64,000 nt of DNA from Myotis daubentonii (lineage: Eukaryota > Chordata > Mammalia > Chiroptera > Vespertilionidae), in contig NC_081847.1 in NCBI RefSeq assembly GCF_963259705.1, positions 67,663,754 through 67,727,753 of the forward strand, in the 5' to 3' direction. Under the pieces are notes generated by a model. The model was not told the origin of the DNA and did not search any database. It worked only from the letters and a program-made list of their open reading frames with translations. Below are positions 1-37,199 of the stretch, one piece after another (position 1 is the stretch's first letter; every line of letters begins with the position of its first letter). Both the position numbers and the translations under genes were made by a program.

Positions 1-1179
1 AGGCAAAAAAGGGGGCCAGAATCGAGACTCTTCCCTCCCCATCATCACCCACTGGCAAATCCTAGAGACCCTGTGAATATTCCAAAGTCTGCCCCCTATT
101 CTGTCTGCTTTTCCCCGATATCTATTTTGTGCATTTCTGTTCCCTGCATTTAGTTCAGGGCCTGCTATGGTAAATATGGAACCAACCACTGGATGGAAAC
201 TGAGAATTTAAGGGGCTTGGTTGGGGGCACCATGGAGGCGTGGGCATGGTAGGGGAGAGGCTGCACTCCATTCTGGTTCTTGGCTAGCCCAGTCTGGAGG
301 TTCCATCTTCCCTCCCTGTCATTTCCCAAGCCTGTGCAGACAGGTAACAGACCAGTCCCCAGATCCCAGGCCAGAGCCCCAGAATCCAGCCCAACTTCAA
401 AATGGCGCCAGGCCTGGCCCGAGGCAGCAAGCCTGTGCCGAGGCCATGGGCCCTGGGGTTCGTCGGGGGGCGTTTCCTGTCTGAGCCTGCCGCCCCCAAC
501 TGCTGGCAGCACGGTTTCCGCAGGGCTGCGGCCGGGGCCTGCACTATCAGCTCGGCACCAGATGCCCGGTCAGGATACTTGTGGTGAAACTGTGAGGGTG
601 CATTCAGCCCTTTGGGGTTTTCTCCCGTGTCAGCCTCCAAGACAAATGGAGGAGGAAAAGTGACACCCAGCCCTCCTTCTTCAGCTGTGTTTTCCCCGTT
701 CTAAGCCAGGAGCAGGGCTGCAGGCAGCTGCTCCAGGACAGGGGCCTGCTGCACGACCACCTATGGCTGTAGGGTCACCTGAAAGCTGAGGCCATGATGG
801 ATGCTGGGGTCAGGCCACTGGGATCAGGCAACTTGGTCAAGGCTGGACAGATGGGTCTGGCCTGGGGGTATGAACATTGTTCTGGAACCCTGGGGGGGTT
901 GGGGGAGCGCTCCTCTCCAGGCATACACCATGTGAGGGCCACAGATAGGATAGACTGGGTCTGGGACAAAATAAGAGGTGAAAGGTTTCTAGGACATCTC
1001 ACTTTGCCTGGGGCGGGGAGTAAGCCTTGATCAAGGCTTTATACACAGGGCTTCACTTCAACCCTAACCCTAGGAGTTACTGAGGCCATGCTTGCCACAG
1101 GGAAAGCAAGGGTTAGGGAGGTGCAGGATTACCCATGGCCAAAGATGCTACACCCAGAGCTAAGGATGAGAGGAGGCTG

Positions 1180-1195
1180 GGGGGGGGGGGGGGGG
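1180..1195. repeat. Poly-G run
   Basis: About 16 consecutive G. The rest of 1-1980 is GC-moderate unique sequence in which I see no gene. Confidence 0.8.
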
Positions 1196-1989
1196 AGTTG
1201 GATGCAGGATGCTTCACTGTAGCCCCCAGCCCAGGGCGCTGGGTGAGTCACGGGCTCTGTGCCATCCAGCTAGCCCACAGCCAGCATAGGGAATCCGGGA
1301 GCCCAAGTCCCCATCACTAGACATCTGTGCTGCAGCCCAGCTCCCACGCTGACCCCAGACCCAGTCTAGGTGTGGTTGGCAGTTCCCAGACCCGCGCCCC
1401 TAGGTGGTGCCACAGCCAGAGCACCTCTCCTGCCTTTAACACAGGTGCAGCATCGTGCATGCGCTGCTTTTCTAGCCCAGCGCCATCTGCGCCTGCACAC
1501 TTGGCCTCACTTCAGTGACGTGTCCACGGGGTTGAGACACACAAGGGCACAGTGCAGCTCCCTGCCTAGGCCTGCAAGTGGGCCACCAGCATGAACCCTT
1601 GCCAACTTTTCCTTCTTTTCCAGGCTGGTGAAGTAACTGGCCAAATGGGCTGAGGTGGTACCTGGCCAGGGTGACCAGGGCCCCAGCCCTAAAGCACAGA
1701 GCTGCACCTGGGTTTCCTTAGAGAAGCAGAGGCAGCGCTGCAGGGCTGCTGGGCCAGTCAGTTGGGCAATTCTGGGGGGACAGGGGGAAGCCTGGCTTGG
1801 TCCTACCTAGGGGCACTAGAAACTAGGTGTAAGTGGGCCAGGCCCACGAGGAGAACACTGTGTAAACACTGGTTAAGTGCAGCCTCCAGTTTCCAGCCCT
1901 TGAAGACAGGATACCCCAAGGACTCGGGCTCAGGCCAGAAACTGATTGGAGAAATGGAGATAAAATGAGAGGAAATGGAAGCATTTGCT

Positions 1990-2165
1990 AATTAACAAGC
2001 AGTTGCAATATGCCACTTTATACTTATTACCTCATGTGATCCTTAAAGCCATCCTACGGAGTGGCTAACATAGCACTGCTTCGTTTGACAAATGAGGGAA
2101 CTGATGCCCAAAGCCTTGCCTAAGGTCACAGGGAAGGCAGTATTCGGACTTCCACGCAGACCCTG
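1990..2165 (-). repeat. MIR-type ancient SINE
   Basis: MIR core text in reverse: tgacaaatgagggaactgat and gcctaaggtcacaggg. Confidence 0.6.
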
Positions 2166-2431
2166 ACTGCAGGGCCCCACTACTGAAGGAATGTCCTCTC
2201 CCAGACTAAGTCCCTGTCCTTCCAATGCCCTTTTGACCGCATACCTCACGTTGTCCACAATCATTTTCTCTCCTCCATATTCCGCCTCCGATTTTCCACT
2301 GAATCCTTCCCACTAGCATTTAATACGAATCTCTTCCGTCTTAAAATTTTCAGCTGCACATTCTTCTAATAGCTACCCTGGTCTCATCCCTTTCACAACT
2401 AGATGTGAAATGCAGTCAGTATTCAAAAGGA

Positions 2432-2660
2432 GCCCTAGCTGGTTTGGCTCAGTGGATAGAGTGTTGACGTGTGGACTGAAGGATCCCAGGTTCGATTCCG
2501 GTCAAGGGCACATGCCCAGGTTGCGGGCTCAATCCCCAGTAGGGGGTGTGCAGGAGGCAGCCGATCAGTGATTCTCTCTCATCATTGATGTTTCTCTCTC
2601 TCCCTCTCCCTTCCTTTCTGAAATCAATAAAATATATTTTAAAAAATAAAATAAAAAAGG
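2432..2660 (+). mobile_element. VES SINE
   Basis: gccctagctggtttggctca start, B box ggttcgattcc, CT-rich end with aaatcaataaaa. A flanking duplication around aaaaggagcc. Confidence 0.9.
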
Positions 2661-3117
2661 AGCCTCACCTCAGGCCAATCCCATTCCTAACATTCAACCA
2701 AGTTCTAAGTCACCAAAGAATGACTTCAATGACCCATTCTAAAACCAACAGACCTCTCCCATTCTTACTTTTGCTTGGCAACTCTCAGCAGCACTGATTG
2801 CTCTTCCTTGAAACATCTTTCCACTTGGCTTCCATGACACCACATGGTCCAAGCCTTTCTCTTGCCTCACCGGCCACTTTCTCAACTTGTGTGCAGTGGT
2901 GTGCTCCAAGAGGCCACTGTACTTTAAAGTCCTAATGTTCAGTTCTTCTTACTCAGCACCCTTCCTAGGCACCCTCACCCACCCCAACCGCCATCTCACC
3001 ATTTCCACAGCCATCTTCATGCTGAACGACCCCCACATTTATCATTTCCATGCCATTCTGAGCTGCAGGACTAAATATCCAACTGCCCATAGACATTCCC
3101 ACTTGGATGTCCTAAGA

Positions 3118-3164
3118 ACACCCACCTTACCATGTCTGAAACACCCACCTTACCATGTCTGAAA
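3118..3164. repeat. Tandem duplication of 23 bases
   Basis: The unit cacccaccttaccatgtctg with flanking aa occurs twice in direct succession without mismatch. Confidence 0.9.
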
Positions 3165-4009
3165 CCACTCATTATCTTCCTCAAACCTGGCCTTACAGAT
3201 CTTCCCATATTAAATGAATGGCACAATCATCCCTCAACCCACCACACCAATATTTAAGCTATTCATTCATTCAGTAAGCCACCTACTATGTGTAATACAC
3301 TGATCTTAACATCTAGCTGGTAATGTAAGGGTAAGCATACCAGACAAAACCCTGCACTATCAGAGCTAGTCCATTCTAACTGTGCAGTATGATGTGGAGA
3401 CAGAACAAGAGGGTACAATAGGATTTGATTGAGTCTGAGAGGTCCTAGAAGGCTCCCATGAGACAGAAGCTTTAAACTGTTACCTGAAGGATGCATAGGA
3501 ATTAACTAGGTGAAGACGAGGTGTATATACCAGAGAAGAGTGGGAGAAAGCATGGCACTCCTTTAGCACTGCTCATTGCCCATCCACCAGTGAATCTCTC
3601 AAATGCATCCACATTGGCACATCACCACCCTTGCCCAAACCATCACCTATTGCCTAGATTACAAGAGGCTCTCAGGTTTTCCCACACATCCTCCAGCCTT
3701 GAGTAGTTCATTCTCAGCCCGAAATATAAATCTAAGCATGTCTCTCACACACTGGTCTGTCTTCCCTTCATTTGAGGATAAAGCCAAAAGCTTTAACAAA
3801 CTTATACAGCCTTAGCTTGTTCTATACTTTTCCTCTGCAGCCCTTGGTTGTACCCTGTCCACCTGACTCTCTGCATCCAACTTCATGCCAAGCCCCAGGC
3901 TGCCCCAGGGCTTTTGCCCATGCTATGCTCTCTACCTGGAACACTCTCCGCCGCACCCTCCCCTGCCATCTATGTAACTCCTCCAGAGCTCAACTCAAAA
4001 GTCACTTCC

Positions 4010-4248
4010 CTCCCTGGCCGGTTTGGCTCAGTGGATAGAGCGTCGGCCTGTAGACCGAAGGGTCCAGGTTCGATTCAGATCAAGGGCACGTATCTCAGTC
4101 ATAGGCTCCTCCCCAGCCCAGGCCCTGGTCAGGCGTGTGCAGGAGGCAACCACTCGATGTGTTTCTCTCACATCGAGATTTCCGTCTTTCCCTCTCTCTT
4201 CCACTCCAAAAATCAATGGAAAAATATCCTCCGGTGAGGATTAAAAAA
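4010..4248 (+). mobile_element. VES SINE with clear target duplication
   Basis: Flanked by aaaagtcacttcc on both sides (about 3997-4009 and 4249-4261). Ends with the variant tail tcctccggtgaggatt. Confidence 0.92.
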
Positions 4249-4567
4249 AAAAGTCACTTCCTTCAATGAAACTTCCCCCAGCTCCTTTGCAGATTAAGTG
4301 TCCAGTATATAACATCAGAGGACCCTTTCCCCGTTCCTCACAAGGTTTTGTCAGTTTGTAATTATGAACCTGTATTTGTTCATTTTACTATCTGTCCTCC
4401 GTAAGAATCATTCTGCTTTGTTCATCATCATTTCTTTAGTGCCCAATAGAGCATGTGATGAAGAACAGATAATCAAAAACTACAAGAACAGAGCCCTCAC
4501 TTCCTCCACTCTGTTCTTATGAAGTCCACTTCACCTTTATGGCCTCACTGTTCTAATATATAACCAA

Positions 4568-5002
4568 CTAGTGGCACGGTGCAGATTCATGCACATTGAA
4601 AGGAAATTGATTAAAAGATTCATGCAGTAATTACGTTACTGCAAAAAATTACATGTCAAAGTAGTATATATAGTATCTATAATAATAAAAGTATAATATG
4701 TTAATTAGACCAGACATCCTTCCAGACGTCCTTCCTTCTGGACAAAGCCGCAGCGGGCAGGGGCCACAGCAGAAGTGGCCGCCGTGGCAGTGGGGGCCAA
4801 GGCCCTTGCACAAATTTCGTGCATCAGGCCTCTAGTAGAATTATAAAATTAAAACATGCATGCGATTGGTGCCAGCAAGAGCTTTATATGTATTGCATAT
4901 GCACAAGTCAACGCTGATTTTTAAATTGCACGTCATATGTACCAGTCGGTCGGTCAGACATATGTACGGTCGGTCACTTTGCCTTTTATATATATAAATA
5001 GA
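4568..5002 (-). mobile_element. Helitron (minus), split by a second Helitron
   Basis: On the minus strand it starts TCTATTTATATATATAAAAG at 5002 and ends with a GTGCATGAATCTGCACC-like hairpin and CTAG at 4568. The flanking bases are A and T, as expected for Helitron insertion. Bases 4676-4835 are a later insertion. Confidence 0.85.
4676..4835 (+). mobile_element. Short Helitron nested in another
   Basis: Starts TCTATAATAATAAAAG and ends tgcacaaatttcgtgca, then CTAG, followed by T. 160 bases, non-autonomous. Confidence 0.88.
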
Positions 5003-5299
5003 TACTTACACTTGTATGCACACTTGCTCTAAGGAATAAGTCCATTATTTAATCAATAAAAAGCACTTGATAAAAGCATTATACTCAAGAAGTTATGAGA
5101 GAGTGTCAACAGGACAAAACAAATGTTTCACAGTCCCTGTTTTATTTTCTTTTGTTCGCACATGTTTTAAAAAACATGCATATACTTGCAAAATACTCAA
5201 ACATCAGGAATTAGAAGGGCATAAAACAAGGAGCTTACAGGCTTGAAAGAATATCCTAGGCTTCAGAATAAAACAAAACCAATCAAATATTGAAAATTT

Positions 5300-5518
5300 A
5301 TTTGTTCAAAAACACAAAGGTATTTTATTTTTAATGAAATTTAAGTTTTGATGTGTGTGTGTGATTTCAGTTGGTTGTTTAAAAAAATTTTTAAAGGAAC
5401 AGTTTAGGGGGAAAAAACTAAGCTTCTTGTTTTGTCTAAGGCAGGGCCTGGCTTCTCTTCCTTGAAGGCCTTTTATAAAACACAGATGCCAGCATTCACT
5501 GGCCTCAAAGTTCATCCC

Positions 5519-5549
<31 letters not shown>

Positions 5550-5599
5550 CTGCCGTAAGTGCAGCACCCTGGGCTCACCCAGTAGACAACTGGCAGGGC
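5300..5599 (-). other. RPN1: RPN1 3' untranslated region with candidate polyadenylation signals
   Basis: On the minus strand AATAAA hexamers occur at 5324-5329 and 5297-5302; either could end the transcript, giving about 250-310 bases of 3' UTR. A CA/TG dinucleotide run lies at about 5521-5550. The exact cleavage site cannot be read. Confidence 0.7.
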
Positions 5600-30344
<24,745 letters not shown>

Positions 30345-30529
30345 GACGGGGACCGAGCTGAGCCGCAGGCCGCGCGAGCACCGCCGCCCCGCCTCCGGCC
30401 ACCGCGCAGCCGCTCATTGGGCCCGGGCTGGCGCCACGAGTTGGCGGCACCGGGGAAGAAGGACCCCGTCTCCAGGGCAACGGGCCGCCCCAGGCGCCTG
30501 ACTGCGCGGCCCCTCAGTTATTCGATTCT

Positions 30530-31300
30530 TCCGGGAACGAGCCCCTGCCCATCTGCTCTCTCTAGCCGTTCTTCCCCTGCAATCACCCCTGGCCTTTCTG
30601 CTCCTCGAGACAGTAAGATTTAACTCAGACGGAGAAAGTAAAAGCCTAGGCAAAAGTTTAAGCAGAAACAGGGCATCTGCACAGTCTCAGGAGATGAGTA
30701 ATTACAAAGGGGTGAGTTTACATTGGAGAATCCTGGCAGGCACCCCATTAACCAAGTGATCAAGGTTAACATCGCCCATGATAAGACACGGTGTTATCTA
30801 TAGCCACTATGGGGTACACCCAGAAGGGCATCCCACCTCTGAGGTATTGCCACAGAACTGCTGAAAACGCATAACCTCAATACAGCCATCAGAAACATCA
30901 GGCAAACCGAAAGCACCGGGACTGATCTAGTGAAACCCATTTCAGACTTACGTCCTTGAGAACTGTAGCCATGATAAATTCGTGTTGTTCTAAGCCACTA
31001 AATTTGTGGTAATTTGTTACAACAATAAGCAAGTAGTAGCCAGGCTCTCTGAAGGCAGGGAGGATTGTTCATCCCACAGTCCCAGCGTGTAGTACCTAGG
31101 TGGTCAGTAAACAATTATTGAATGAATAAATAAGCTTTTCATTATAAACATCCTTACTCCACTTTATGGATGAGTAAATTTAGGTACCCAAGCCAGTAAA
31201 TGTCAGGCTGTTTGGAAACCTGGACTGACTCCAAAATGGAACTCTTTTCACCAACCCAGGCTATTGAATAAAATCCCAGGTTTTCACAGATTAAAAGAAG
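30530..31300. other. Unique sequence upstream of RPN1
   Basis: No exon or promoter pattern recognised beyond a weak MIR-like piece near 31140-31250. Confidence 0.5.
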
Positions 31301-31311
31301 CATTAGACTAA

Positions 31312-31537
31312 GCCCTAACCGGTTTGGCTCAGTGGATAGAGCGCCGGCCTGCGGACTCAAGGGTCCCAGGTTCAATTCCGGTCAAGGGCATGTACCTTGG
31401 TTGCAGGTACATCCCCAGTAGGGGGTGTGCGGGATGTGCAGGAGGCAGCTGATGGATGTTTCCCTCTCATCAATGTTTCTAATTCTCTATCCCTCTCCCT
31501 TCCTCCCTATAAAAAAATCAATAAAATATTTTTAAAA
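31312..31537 (+). mobile_element. VES SINE
   Basis: gccctaaccggtttggctca head; flanks aaaagaagcattaga on both sides. Confidence 0.92.
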
Positions 31538-31574
31538 AAAGAAGCATTAGAGATCCCAATCTAATCTTATTTGC

Positions 31575-31665
31575 CAAACATAAAATACAGGGCCAGAGTG
31601 GGTAAGTTACCCAAAGTCATACAGCTCCTACGAGTAGAACAGGGACTAGAACCTGATCTCCCAGT
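31575..31665 (-). repeat. MIR-type fragment
   Basis: ggtaagttacccaaagtcat and agggactagaacctgatc. Confidence 0.55.
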
Positions 31666-31729
31666 CAACAAGGACAGAATAGATAATGTTAAACCCTTTA
31701 ACATTATCATTATTAAAATACAATACAGG

Positions 31730-31865
31730 GCCCTGGCCGGGGAGCTCAGTTGGTTGGAGTGTTTTCCCAAAAGGTTTTGGGTTCAATTCCCAGTCAGGGC
31801 ACATACCTAAGCTGCGAGTTTGATCCCCAGTCAGGGTGCATATGGGAGACAACTGTCTCACATCA

Positions 31866-31934
<69 letters not shown>

Positions 31935-31960
31935 GTCTCTCTCTCTCTCTCAAGACTGGG
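31730..31960 (+). mobile_element. VES SINE ending in a long CT repeat
   Basis: gccctggccggggagctcag head; its CT-rich part has expanded to a (TC)n run at about 31869-31957. Confidence 0.85.
31869..31957. repeat. (TC)n microsatellite
   Basis: Long CT run, nearly pure, derived from the CT-rich end of a VES SINE. Confidence 0.95.
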
Positions 31961-32733
31961 GTCCTGATCACCCTTGCTCCAGTTCATGAGGCATTGGTTC
32001 CATTCAAGGAGAGGCAAGACAAGAAGAATTTAGGTTATTCCCCCCACCTCTCATCCATTAACTGTTCAACTCTTAGAGGGAGGGTGTCATTCAGAGAGAA
32101 GTTTTCTATTGTCCCCTTCTCTGGCTCTAGAGTCCTGACTCAGAGATTTTGCCTGGATGGAGAAGCAGGTAGGAAAACAGATAGCTCCTCATGTCTTTCC
32201 AAAGGAAATAACTTTATTTGCATCAGAGTATGGAGAAGTACAAACCTAAGAGCACCCCCAAAAACAATGGAGGTTGTGATGAAAGGCAAAAGTGTAGGCC
32301 AGCCGTTTTCAGGAGAGAACAGGGAATAAGACAGCTGGGAGGAACTCTCCTAGGACTGGAACAAATGCCAATAATGGCTTCAAAAACTATTCCTTCAAAG
32401 GAGCCATATTGGATTGGGTTAGTTTTTTGTAGAGCAATTTATGCCCCAGGGCATTGTTGAAAACAATTGAACTATAATATGCAATTAGTGGAGTTTAACA
32501 ACATGGTATAGTCAGGGAAAAAGATGAAGAGAGCCCTTAGCCAAATCACTGTCATCCTAAAGTAATTGGGTAAGCCCAGAGCTGCACCTCCCTGCAACAT
32601 CTGAGGCTTTAACATTGTGAGAGAGAAAATAGACTTCACTGAAAGAATTCAGCCAGTGGACTTCCGGTCAAGATGGTGGCATAGGTAAACACATTACTCA
32701 AATCCTCCCACAACCACATCAAAAATACAACTA

Positions 32734-32955
32734 AGCCCAGCCTGTACAGCTCAGTGGTTGAGCGTCAACCAATGAATCAAGGAGTTGCTGGTTCAATTCC
32801 AGTCAGAGCACATACCCAGGTTGCAAACTTGATTCCCAGTAAGGGCATGCAGGAGGCAGCCAATCAATGATTCTCTCTCATCATTGATGTTTCTATCTCT
32901 CTCTCCCTCTCCCTTCCTCTCTGAAATCAATAAAAATAATAAAAACATATTTTTT
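32734..32955 (+). mobile_element. VES SINE in an L1 5' end
   Basis: agcccagcctgtacagctca head; flanks aaaaatacaacta and aaaaatattacta. Confidence 0.87.
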
Positions 32956-33064
32956 AAAAATATTACTAATATTGCCCCAATCAGAACAGCAAAAAGAAAA
33001 AAAAATCTAAAAATATGAAGTTAGTGTAAGGTGCATCAGAGACAACTTCAAGAGTACCAACATC

Positions 33065-33277
33065 GCCGAAACCGGTTTGGCTCAGTGGATGGAGCGTCGG
33101 CCTGCGGACTGAAGGGTCCCGGGTTCGATTCCGGTCGAGGGCATGTACCTGGGTTGCGGGCACATCCCCGGTGGGAGATGTGCAGGAGGCAGCTGATCGA
33201 TGTTTCTCTCTCATCGATGTTTCTAACTCTCTACCTCTCTCCCTTCCTCTCTGTAAAAAATCAATAAAAAAAAAAAA
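33065..33277 (+). mobile_element. Young VES SINE
   Basis: gccgaaaccggtttggctca head; flanked by agagtaccaacat on both sides. Confidence 0.94.
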
Positions 33278-34808
33278 AGAGTACCAACATTTGCATGGGG
33301 GGGGAGGGGGTGGGTGCCAGAAGGAGAAGAGAAAGAGCAAGAAATTAAAAACTATTTGAAAAAAAAAATAATGGCAGAAAACTTCCCCTACCTGAGGAAG
33401 TAAGTCAGCATACATGTCCAGGAAGCACAGAATCAAAAAAAAAAAAAAAAAAAATGAGCCTAAAGAGGCCCACATTAAGACACATCATAATTAAAAAGCA
33501 AAAGCTTAAAGAAAGAATCTTAAAAGCAGCAAGAGAAAAACAGGTACCTTCCTATAAGGGAACTCCCATAAGATTGTTAGCTGATTTCTCAAAAGAAACT
33601 GTATGCCAGGGAGAGTGGCAAGAAATATTCAAAGTGATGTGAAGCAAGGACCTAAAATCAAGAATACTCTACCCAGAAAAGCTATCATTTAGAATAGGAG
33701 GACAGATAAAGAGCTTCCCAAACAAGAAAAAACAAAGGAGTTCATCACCACCAAACTAGTGTTACATGAAATGTTACAGGGTTTTCTTTAAGAAAAAGAA
33801 GGGGGAAAAACAGAAAAAATATGAACAATAAAATGGCAGTAAATACATATCTATCAACAACTGAATCTAAAAATCAAAATAAATGAACAAGCAGAACAGA
33901 AACAGATTTATAAATACATAGAACATTTTGATGGTTGCCAGATGGGAGGGTGGGAAAGATGAAAAAGGTGAAGAGATTTAGAAGTACAAAGCAGTAGTTA
34001 CATAATATTCATGGGGATATAAAGAACAGCATGGGGAATATAATCAATAATATTCTAATATTCAACATGGTGTCAGGTGGGTATGTCTAATCACTGGGGT
34101 GTAGATCTGAAATTAATCTAATATTGTATGTCAACTGTAATTGAAAAATAAAAAATAATTAAAATGAAAGCAAAAATCTGGGGGGGGGGTGGAATTATTC
34201 ATCCAGTCAATAAAAAATAAACAAGCAAATAAGCCATGAAAGTGGGTTGGGGAGGGAAATCAAGTACCCAGATTTCCTACAATATATTATCTAAAATGTT
34301 CAGTTTCCAACAAAAATTATGAGGCATGTAAAGAAACAAAGTGTGAATGATAAACCAGAAGGGGAAAAAAGCAGCCAATCAAACTTCCTGTGAGAGTGAC
34401 CAAATGTTGGATTTATCAGAAAAAGTCTACAAATAGCCATTGATAACATTTTCACAGAATTAAAGGAAAGCAAGAATAAAGAGTAAAAGAACATATGATG
34501 ACAATTTCACATCAAATAGAGAATATCAATAAAGAGATAACATTTAAAAGAACCAAATGGGAAGTCTGAAGTTAAAAAGTACAATATTACTGTACTCTCA
34601 CTGTACCAAAAGTACTGAAATTACAAATTCACTAGAGGGACTCAAAAGTGGATCTGAACTGGCAGAATAAAGAATAAGCAAACTTATGATAGATCACTAG
34701 AGATGCAAGCCAAAGAATAGAGAGGTGAAAGAGTAAAATAAATGAAAAAAGCCTCAGAGAAATGTAGGGTGGACACACCAGAAGGGGAGGGAAATAGACA
34801 GAAATATA

Positions 34809-34952
34809 TCTATAATAATAAAAGCGTAATATGCTAATTAGACCAGACAGCCGAAGGACCTTCCAGACAAAGCTGGAGCTGTGAGTGCGAGGCAGCTACT
34901 GTGGCTGTCAGCGCCGAGCCCCTTGCAGGAATTTCATGCATCGGGCCTCTAG
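34809..34952 (+). mobile_element. Short Helitron in an L1
   Basis: Starts TCTATAATAATAAAAG, ends gcatcgggcct then CTAG before T. 144 bases, inserted in L1 ORF1-like sequence. Confidence 0.87.
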
Positions 34953-35432
34953 TATATATTCCAAGAAATAATGGCTGAACACTTCTCAAAGTTATTAAAA
35001 AATAATAACCATCCTGTCCAGGTGGCTCAGTTGGTCAGAGCATCATCCCAACGCACCAAGGTGTGGGCACATATAAGAATCAATCAATGACCTTTCCCTG
35101 TGAGGGTCCCCGGATTGAGAAAAGTGTGGCCTTCTCTCCATGCCATGGCATGTGCTCATCCACTGATATCAGTTACTCCAAAAAGGGGGAATCATCTGGC
35201 AAAAATGTCATTTTGCCTGCTGTGTTCAAGGCTCTTATTAGACCAGATATTGTGAACTTTTCTCACACTAACTTGCACAAAAACAATAGACAGCCCAATG
35301 CTGTCAGTTAATTGGCAGGTCATCAAACCAGTGTTGAGCCTTGTGGTACTAGCAGAGCTATAGCTCAAATTCCCAGAATTCAAGATGGTGAAATTTATCA
35401 TTCTGGCCTGGGTGCTTTAAGAAATATGTGTC

Positions 35433-35656
35433 GCCGGAACCGGTTTGGCTCAGTGGATAGAGCGTCGGCCTGCGGACTGAAAGGTCCCAGGTTCGATTCC
35501 GGTCAGGGGCATGTACCTGGGTTGCGGGCATATCCCCAGTGGGAGATGTGCAGGAGGCAGCTGATCGATGTTTCTCTCTCATCGATGTTTCTAACTCTCT
35601 ATCTCTCTCCCTTCCTCTCTGTAAAAAATCAATAAAATATATTTTAAAAAAAAGAA
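35433..35656 (+). mobile_element. Young VES SINE inside RPL4 pseudogene
   Basis: gccggaaccggtttggctca head; flanked by aagaaatatgtgtc at 35419-35432 and 35657-35670. Confidence 0.95.
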
Positions 35657-35811
35657 AAGAAATATGTGTCATGGTGGCTGCTTGTTTGCACCAACCAAAA
35701 CTGGCACCATTGGCACCACAGAGTGAACACAACACAGAAGTGATATGCCATCTGTTCTGCCGTGGCTGCCTCAGCCTTACCAGCACTGGTCATGTCAAAA
35801 GGTCATCATGT

Positions 35812-36040
35812 AGCCCAGCCTGTGTGGTTCAGTGGTTGAGCATCGACCCAGGAACTAAGAGGTCACTGGTTCAATTTACAGTCAGAGCACATGCCCAGAC
35901 TGCAGGCTCGACCCCTAGTAGGAGCAATGGAGGAAGCAGCCAATCTATGATGTTTCTCTCTCACCAATGTTTCTAACTCTCTATCCCTCTCCCTTCCTCT
36001 CTCTCTTAAAAAAAACGTCAATAAAAACATTTTTTTAAAA
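35812..36040 (+). mobile_element. VES SINE inside RPL4 pseudogene
   Basis: agcccagcctgtgtggttca head, ending in tttttttaaaatcatc where RPL4 sequence resumes. Confidence 0.9.
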
Positions 36041-36960
36041 TCATCTTATTGAGGAAGTTCCTGAACTTCCTTTGGTGGTTGAAGATAAAATTAAAGGTTA
36101 CAAGAAAACCAAGAAGGCTATTTTGCTTCTGAAGAAATTAAGCCTCGGAATGATATCAAAAAGGTCTATGCCTCTCAGCCAATAAGAGCTGCCAAGAGCA
36201 AAATGAGAAACCATCTTTGGATCCAGCACGGGGGACCCTGCATCATCTATAACGAGGACACTGGCATCATCGAAGCCTTCAGAAACATCCCGGGAATTAC
36301 TCTTCTTAACGTACGCAAACCGAACTTTTTGAAACTTGCTCCTGGTGGGCTTTTGGGTAGTTTCTGCATTTGGACTGAAGTTAGATGAAGGGAATGGCAC
36401 TTAGCGTAAAGCTGCCTCCCTCAAGAGTACAACCTTCCCATGCACAAGATGCTTAATATAGACCCTGGCAGAATCTGGAAAAGCCCAGTGATCCAAAGAG
36501 CCCTCTGAGTCCCACGCAAGAAGATTCATCGCAGAGTCCTGAAGAAGAATCCACTGGAAGGCCTGAGAATCACGTTGAAGCTAAACCCGTACGCAAAGAA
36601 TATGCGCCAGAAACACCATTCTTCGACAGGCCAAGAACCACAAGCTCTGGGTGGATAGAGCAGCAGCAGGTTAAAAGCCAAGTCAGATGAGAAGGGGGTT
36701 CCAGGCAAGAAGCCTGTGGTCGGGAAGAAAGGAAAGAAGGCTGTTGGCATTAAGAAGCAGAAGACTTTGGTGGGGAAAGAGGCTGCAGCTACCAAGAAGC
36801 CAGCAGCTGAGAAGTCCTCAGAAAAGAAACCCACCACAGAAGAAAAGAAGCCTACAGCATAAACTTAAATGTTTATTACATAAAAATAAAATCACTTTGG
36901 ACAACTAATTTTGAATGAAAACTGATCAAAGGCAAAAAAAAAAAAAGAATCGACCAATGA

Positions 36961-37083
36961 GCCCTGGCTGGGTGGCTCAGTTGGTTGGAGTGTCGTCCCA
37001 TGCACCAAAAGGTTGCAGGTTTGATTCCCAGTTGGGGCATGTACAGGAGGCAACTGATCAATGTTTCTCTCTCACATCAATGT

Positions 37084-37138
<55 letters not shown>

Positions 37139-37199
37139 TCCCTCTCTCTCAAAAAATCAATGGAAACATATCCTTGGGTGAGGATTAAAATTAGAAAAT
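36961..37199 (+). mobile_element. VES SINE at the right edge of the RPL4 copy
   Basis: gccctggctgggtggctcag head with a (CT)n run at 37089-37135; flanks aatcgaccaatga and aatcaaccaatga. Confidence 0.9.

Larger units (their letters stand above)
32650..34170 (+). mobile_element. L1 remnant, 5' end to ORF1-like region
   Basis: Starts with an L1 5' motif (aagatggtggcataggtaaa), continues into ORF1-like text (gcaagagaaaaacaggtacc, ctctacccagaaaagctat) and ends in an AT-rich tail near 34160. Two VES SINEs (32734-32955 and 33065-33277) interrupt it. Confidence 0.75.
35090..36945 (+). pseudogene. RPL4: RPL4 processed pseudogene, broken by two SINEs
   Basis: An intronless copy of ribosomal protein L4 mRNA. 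It begins with 5' UTR-like sequence, an ATG at 35145, and pieces such as [18 protein letters not shown] and [20 protein letters not shown], then [19 protein letters not shown] analogues downstream and a lysine/alanine-rich tail ending near 36862. A 3' UTR and a poly(A) run follow (36933-36945). Flanking repeats aagaatcaatcaatga (about 35072-35087) and aagaatcgaccaatga (about 36944-36959) are target-site duplications. It is dead: one base is missing near codon 11, a TAA replaces a glutamate codon after NAVS, further indels occur, and VES SINEs sit at 35433-35656 and 35812-36040. Confidence 0.93.

Noticed and set aside
1058..1074. Telomere-like caaccctaaccctagg
   Set aside because: Only two units; not an interstitial telomere array.
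2450..2500. tRNA gene candidates at the many A-box/B-box pairs
   Set aside because: Each is the head of a VES SINE with CT-rich and A-rich tails; none is an isolated, foldable tRNA gene.
31750..32329. Serine/leucine repeat open stretches
   Set aside because: They are translations of the (TC)n microsatellite.
36526..36908. Minus- and plus-strand open stretches near 36.5-36.9 kb
   Set aside because: They are out-of-frame or frameshifted readings of the lysine-rich end of the RPL4 pseudogene.
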